Shown piece after piece: positions 58,752 through 64,000 of a stretch of 64,000 bases of DNA. Origin of the DNA: Brasenia schreberi (Eukaryota; Streptophyta; Magnoliopsida; Nymphaeales; Cabombaceae); assembly GCA_036023115.1 (NCBI GenBank), contig JAYKKT010000091.1, positions 35,141,501 through 35,205,500 of the forward strand, given 5' to 3'. The position numbers and the translations under genes are program-made. Position 1 is the first letter of the stretch; each line of letters starts with the position of its first letter. The notes beneath the pieces are model-generated. The model did no database searches and was not told where the DNA came from. It saw nothing but the letters and a program-made list of their open reading frames with translations.

Positions 58752-58995
58752 TGTGCAGAACAATTAATAGTTGCAGGAAACGAAAAGATACAGCCAAGCA
58801 GATCATACCACCCCAAAAGGAAGGGAAAGATTTGTGATAATTGCAATTCGGTTCTTCCAGAAGCATTGCTGATGGTGTCTTAGATGCTCTATATCGAACT
58901 GGTTTCACATGTTTTCTACCTTATGTGAATGATATATATATATATAAAGAAAACCGGATCCTGCTCCCTTGTTCACTCATTGCTGGATGAGGTAA

Positions 58996-59131
58996 CATAT
59001 GGTATGGTTAGGTTAGAGTATGGGTAACGTGATTGCTTTAATTGATTTCACAAGACATATGGTATGGTTGGTATGGTTATGTTTGAGTATGGGTAACGTG
59101 ATTGCTTTATTGCTTTAATTGCTTTCACAAG
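58996..59131 (+). repeat. Tandem duplication of about 65-70 bp
   Basis: ACATATGGTATGGTT, GAGTATGGGTAACGTGATTG and TTTCACAAG occur in order twice (from about 58993 and from about 59056). The second unit has small internal expansions. Confidence 0.8.
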
Positions 59132-59424
59132 GAATAGTATATATAGAATATATAGAGTGCATGGTACTAACATTTAGAAGTTAGTATCTTCAAACAAATA
59201 TCAACCGACTAATCTAACGATGAATTATTTAGATTTGAATTAAAGAATAAAAATTTATTTTCAATCAACTGTATTTACAAAAGATATAAGTGTACTTTTG
59301 AATTTGGATTTTGGGCAACGTGTGGAGACCGGCCATGAAAAAGATAGATTTGGAGAGTAGAAATGATGATGAGGACGAGGATGGGAGGATAAGGAAATCC
59401 CTTACGAGGATTTGTGCGGCCCCT

Positions 59425-59760
59425 ATCTTGTGAACCCGACCTCAATCTTCTTCTAATTGATTCTAAAAAGTTAGACTCATCTAAAAATAAAACAAATTAT
59501 AAGAACAAATAAATAAACAAAAGTATTACTTTTTTTTGAATTCTTGAACTTAGCATTATTTTTCACATTTTATTTGTAATAATATATTCTAATTTAGATA
59601 TATTTTGTATAAATTAGATTTCATTTTGTTACCTCCAATCTATATTTCCTCTAACATCATCCGTTGGAACACCGAGAATGGGAGTGTGTTTTATTCTACG
59701 AGGATGGGGACAAAATTCTGGAACGGAGACGGGGGCGCCCTACCCCATGAACACCCTTAT
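59425..59760 (+). repeat. Dispersed repeat, copy 2
   Basis: Collinear with 33285-33665: AACCCGACCTCAATC, TTGATTCTAAAAAGTTAGAC, AAAAGTATTACTTTTTTTTG, ACATTTTATTTGTAATAATA, TTTTGTATAAATTAGATTTC, GAGGATGGGGAC, CATGAACACCC. Confidence 0.65.
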
Positions 59761-60089
59761 GTGTCTGCGCTGTCGCTCTTCTTTTTCCATCAAGTACTGA
59801 TTCTTCAATTCGATGGGATGTGAACCTAAAGTTTCCTATTGCACAACCCATACATTACCTTGGTATTATTTCACCCAATAGCGGATCTACGTAGAGGCGA
59901 GGTACAGCGGCTGCCACTAATCTCACCGTCTATGATCTCAATCTGTAGGAGAAGAGTCTCTCTCTCTGGTTCAATCAAATCCACCTAAAGAGATTCAATT
60001 TGTAGATCCACTAATGTCATCTTCTAGGATCTTAGGATTAATGATAAGTTAATCGAGTTGAAAGATTTAACATTTAATTTTTGATGATT

Positions 60090-60217
60090 TTTTATACAAA
60101 AGTAGGCCAATGCCTAACACATGAACACGCACATGAACCCCCCATGAATTGAACTCACCACCTATGGCATGAGAGACAGCAACACAGCCCTGCCATTTGA
60201 GCTAACACTCTGGGTAC
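60090..60217 (-). mobile_element. tRNA-derived SINE, copy J, with target duplication
   Basis: Minus strand: CCCAGAGTGTTAGCTCAAATG (box A), GGTGAGTTCAATTCATG (box B), GGGGTTCATGTGCGTG, TAGGCATTGGCCTAC, A tail. It is flanked by AATTTTTGATGATT (60076-60089) and AATTTTTGAAGATT (60218-60231), matching at 13 of 14 positions. Confidence 0.75.
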
Positions 60218-60231
60218 AATTTTTGAAGATT

Positions 60232-62002
60232 AATTTTGATCATGCTTTGCTTTGCATATAGAGCAATATGATTTAAGCATAGCAACATGATTCTTAATTG
60301 GTTTTCGTCGTGTCCCCTTTTCCTTTCGTGTATAACTAAGCAGTTGCATGGTAATTACCTCGAGCTATTTTTTTACTAAAACAGGTAAAAGGTTTTTGGG
60401 TAGATAATTTCCAAAAGCCTTCATATTGTACAAAAAGTACTAGTAAAAAAAATCTAACTTCGGGTTGTAACCCGGAAAAAAAGAAGGAGGCATACTTAGG
60501 GTCAAGTAAGTTTGGGCATCCATTGTTGTCACAACCCTCGTGGCAGGAGTTCGGTTCGCACATGCCGCACTTGACGGTGGGGAGGTCGGGTGCTCCAGGG
60601 CTAGGTTCAGGGTGTCCGGCTCAAGTCATTTTGAAAGGAGGTTTTACCCTCCACATTTGAGTTAGTTTTGGGTCGTTTGCTTTTGCATTGGGTTCTGGTA
60701 ATAAGTAGATATTAGATTCTTCACTTGGGTGTTTTTGAGTTGGAGTCCATGAAATAAAACCCGATTCTAATGTATTTGGTTTGGGGCCATATACAGAGTG
60801 GGTTCTTAAGATCCGGCTCCACTTAGTCTTACTAGGGTCTGGTATAAAAACCTTTCTTTGACGTCTTGTATGGAGCTGAATGAGGATGGTGGTCTTCGTT
60901 GCCATCACCGACCATTCCTAAGGGGTTTTGACTTGCAAGTCCGGTGGGAGGACGGTGACAGTTGTTGTGATCACCACCATTCGTATTATCACCACCACCT
61001 ATCACAGTCAGTCCCCAATGACCGAAGCGAGATGAACACCCGACATATCAAACTACCCGTGTATCATTTCTTCACTCCTTCAAACCACACCTATAAAAAT
61101 TGCATTGCTTTATATGAAAGGAATATGATTCTTTGACCATATAATATACTTGAAAATAACTGCAAATGGACTTTTTTGATGGATTATCGAATATATTCGA
61201 TGGATGAACATTCAAACTTTGAACATCTTACCAATTAGAGAAAGAATTAAACTTGGTCTCGAGAGTCCACGTTAGCTTTTACAAGTTTTTAATGCTTTCT
61301 CGTTACCTCATCTTTTACTTTCTCATTTGTTAGCGATAGGTTTTCATATTGAAGTCGACAGCCCTTCGTCAAAGTTGTTGGGAGATAAAAAAGAAAAATA
61401 GCCTGTTGTTTAAACTATGGTATGCTTTTAGCCGACGGATTTGACAATGAGGTATACCTTTTTTTTTAGTTCTTAGATGTATGATGATTCTGCCTTGCCC
61501 TAATCTTTTAGGTCTGTTCATGCAGGCTCTGGTCTCCTTTTCTCATTTTGTTTATCTTGTGTGGTAGTATGTATGCCTACATGTCTGTTTATACATATTA
61601 TACATACGTATGTACAACAGGGTCGGGTTTGAATCCGACCCGACTTACCCGTGGTGCTGAACCCAATCCGGCACAGATTTTCAGGTCGGGTCTGGTTGAG
61701 TTGTCAGGTTAGGTCCAAAATCCCCAACCCTTTAAGACATGCACTCTAGTAGCTTCCTTTCAAACCAAGCAGGAGCACCTAGATATGAAAATGGTCTGGA
61801 TCCAAACAAGATGGTTCAGATCCTATGAATATTTGCCTCTCATTAAATTAAAAGCAGCGAGCACGCTAACCTTTATTTCATCAAAACTTAGAAGGAAAAC
61901 ACTTTAAAAGTGGTAGAGAAAGACATTTAACACTTGGAAGCAAACATTAAAAGTTAGATCACATTTTTCAAGAGTTACCTTCTAACAGTGTAGCAGAAAG
62001 AG
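60232..62002. other. Spacer, no gene seen
   Basis: Frames at 60336-61136 have no recognisable domain. At about 61618-61730 there is a GGGTCGGGT/CCCGACC-rich stretch of the degenerate kind common in plant spacers. Confidence 0.4.
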
Positions 62003-62087
62003 CACAATGGTGACTAAAGAATTCATGTAGCTGACTCCATCTAGTCTTAGACGAGACTTGCTTTTGGTTTTGGTTCCTCCAAAATCA
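62003..62087 (+). mobile_element. Old LINE 3'-end fragment
   Basis: AGCACAATGGTGACTAAAG, ATTCATGTAGCTGACTCC, ATCTAGTCTTAGACG and a TTTTGGTTTTGG tail align to the LINE end with many changes. Confidence 0.5.
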
Positions 62088-63550
62088 GCCTACCAATAAG
62101 TAGACAGGCAATATGAAAATCCAACCTGTATCCTTTGAACAGACAACCATAGGATCTATTGAACAGACAAGCCATAGAAGTCTAATACAGCAAAAAGGGT
62201 CACACTCAGGTTTGTCAAAACACCAAAGTGATGCATTTCTCTACCGAATGTTCTCTAGGCTGAATGCCAATGTTAATGTATATTTGTAACAACCCACATA
62301 AATCGACCGAATTGGATATAGGGTCTGTCCATGTCACGTGATTGAATCTCGTGTACCATTGACAATTCAATGGCAACATGACCCAATAGACAACAAGTCC
62401 AACTATATCATATCAGAAATATATATATCAGAAATTTAAATCAATGTCATCGTATCAAATATACATACATATTCAAACACTCCCCAATAACACAAGTTTA
62501 GTTCCAATCACACGACCTCTATCGTGTTCAACCATACCGTAGGAGTTCCATGAACCCTCCTCCTGTCCGGCCACACAGCCTCCAACGGTTCCCTCAGTAC
62601 ATCAGACCCAAGACTTTAACGGCTGAATCATCAGTTGGTTAGGTCCAATCTCTTGAGTCTTGGGGCAAAGTATCCAGATACCACACCAGTAAAGTCATCC
62701 ATTCACTCAATTAATATCAACAATATCCACACACAATGATATGGGACCATCTCCCGGATCCACGAGATCTGCTTGAGACCACCTCCCAAGCTTTATATCT
62801 CTATATCACATTCATATCATGTCCAATTACTATATCGAAATTACATATCGATAACCAATATCAAAATTGTTTTACTTTACATATACTCTTTACTCTCGAC
62901 TAGTTTCACGTGTGCATAGCCTAGGCATGTCATACAAGCCCGACATGGGTTGTCCAATGCAACCAAAAGTGGAACTAGTGTAACCAACGAAATAGTCAAC
63001 ACAACTACAAGCTAGCATTATCTGGTACGACCATCAATGTCCCATACCATTGTGTAAAATATATTCATACATGATAATATTTTACTCACTTACAATGACA
63101 ACCAATGATCTAGCACTAAGAGATACGTTTATCTACAATCCAACAACATCCCATGCCATTATGAAAGGTAGATCCATACTCATTAATGGTTTGCTCGCAC
63201 ACAAGCAAATGCAATCCATATACAAAATAAAGCATTTTCTAACTCAATTTAATAAACCAACACATATATAATTATTTCAAAGCATTAACAAACATTTCAA
63301 AATCTTATACATCATTTAAAAATAATTAAAACTATCTCTAGCATGCATATCGAGAGAAAACACATTCACCTACCTGAAACTTCTATATGGATCCACATAT
63401 CGCATTGTTAATCACTCTTAATCACCTCAATTTAATCTTTAAATTGTGATAAAACATAATATTAATATTGTACATTCAATTACGAAACTAACAGTTCAAA
63501 CTGCATAAAATCATACCTCAAACAGACCTGAAACACCTTACAAACATTCT
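62088..63550. other. Spacer, possible LTR-like DNA
   Basis: From 62287 the sequence starts TGTAACAACCCACATAAATC, reminiscent of the 5' end of some plant Gypsy LTRs, but no second LTR or matching 3' end was seen. No gene is supported. Confidence 0.25.
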
Positions 63551-64000
63551 ACAACAACAACAGAAACAACTAAGCCTTTTCCCATACTAGACGGGGTAGA
63601 CTACATGGATTCTTTGTTTCCACAGATCCCTATCGTGTGCCATGTTAGCAGTTAACTCACAATAAGCTAGATCATTCTTTATTGTTTCTTTCCAACACTT
63701 TTGTGGTCGTCCTCTACCTCTTTTAATACTTTCCAAATTTAGTATTTCATACCTTCTTATAGGTTCTTCTTTTTATCTTCTTTCTATATGTTCAAACCAT
63801 CTTAAACGATATTCTCTCATTTTATCCTCTATTCGTGTCACTCCTAATTTGTTTCTAATAACCTTATTATGTATACGGTCTTTTCTTATATGACCATTCA
63901 TCCATCTTAACATCTTCATTTCTGTCACAGACATCTTTTGTACATGTTGATGATTAACTGCCCAACACTCAGAATCATAAAACATGGCAGGCCTAATTGC
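63551..64000 (-). mobile_element. RTE-type LINE, copy 6, cut by the window end
   Basis: It begins (minus-strand 3' end) with a (CAA)n-like tail at 63551 and continues into the RT C-terminal region. The frame reads [34 protein letters not shown] and [20 protein letters not shown], followed by a stop. It is moderately decayed, and its 5' part lies outside the window. Confidence 0.88.

Noticed and set aside
62287..63550. Possible Gypsy LTR beginning TGTAACAACCC
   Set aside because: No second copy, no primer-binding site and no 3' end could be shown.

Overview
This window is nuclear DNA of a flowering plant. It contains spliced genes with GT-AG introns, plant protein families (Bax inhibitor-1, nucleoside diphosphate kinase, plant peptide-methionine sulfoxide reductase, two UDP-glycosyltransferase lineages) and many plant transposable elements. 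The spacers are AT-rich and full of (TA)n and (GA)n microsatellites. The species cannot be fixed from the sequence. An early-diverging angiosperm is possible, but that is a guess.

Layout. 1-1.75 kb: last two exons of a VAP/VAP27-like ER membrane protein (+), whose upstream intron carries a tandem duplication. 4.9-13.5 kb: complete six-exon Bax inhibitor-1 gene (-). Its 7-kb third intron holds an RTE-type LINE and a dead hAT transposon. 13.6-17.6 kb: spacer with SINEs and LINE scraps. 17.7-20.5 kb: two-exon MsrA (-) that lacks a start codon. 21.9-24.5 kb: complete four-exon NDK1-type gene (-). 26.9-30.1 kb: old LINE copy. 31.4-31.7 kb: UGT91-like pseudogene scrap (-). 32-38.5 kb: SINEs, microsatellites and tandem repeats. 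38.6-49.4 kb: UGT83-like pseudogene (+). Its intron holds a copia relic, which itself holds a LINE, and its second exon is split by a 1.9-kb DNA element carrying membrane-protein reading frames. 52-57 kb: a LINE tail, an RNase H scrap and a near-intact LINE with a 17-bp target-site duplication. 57.2-58.6 kb: an intact, intronless UGT91-like gene (-) whose sugar-donor signature is altered. 59-64 kb: dispersed repeats, a SINE and a LINE running off the window.

The functional genes are ordinary housekeeping genes: ER stress and cell-death control (BI-1), nucleotide balance (NDK) and ER-membrane contact (VAP). The UGTs are specialised-metabolism genes, and only one of three is still open. One RTE LINE family accounts for about a fifth of the window, in at least nine pieces of different ages. 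The most interesting points are the altered PSPG box in the open UGT, the nested insertions in the UGT83-like pseudogene, the 1.9-kb element with its cargo, and a tRNA-like SINE family.
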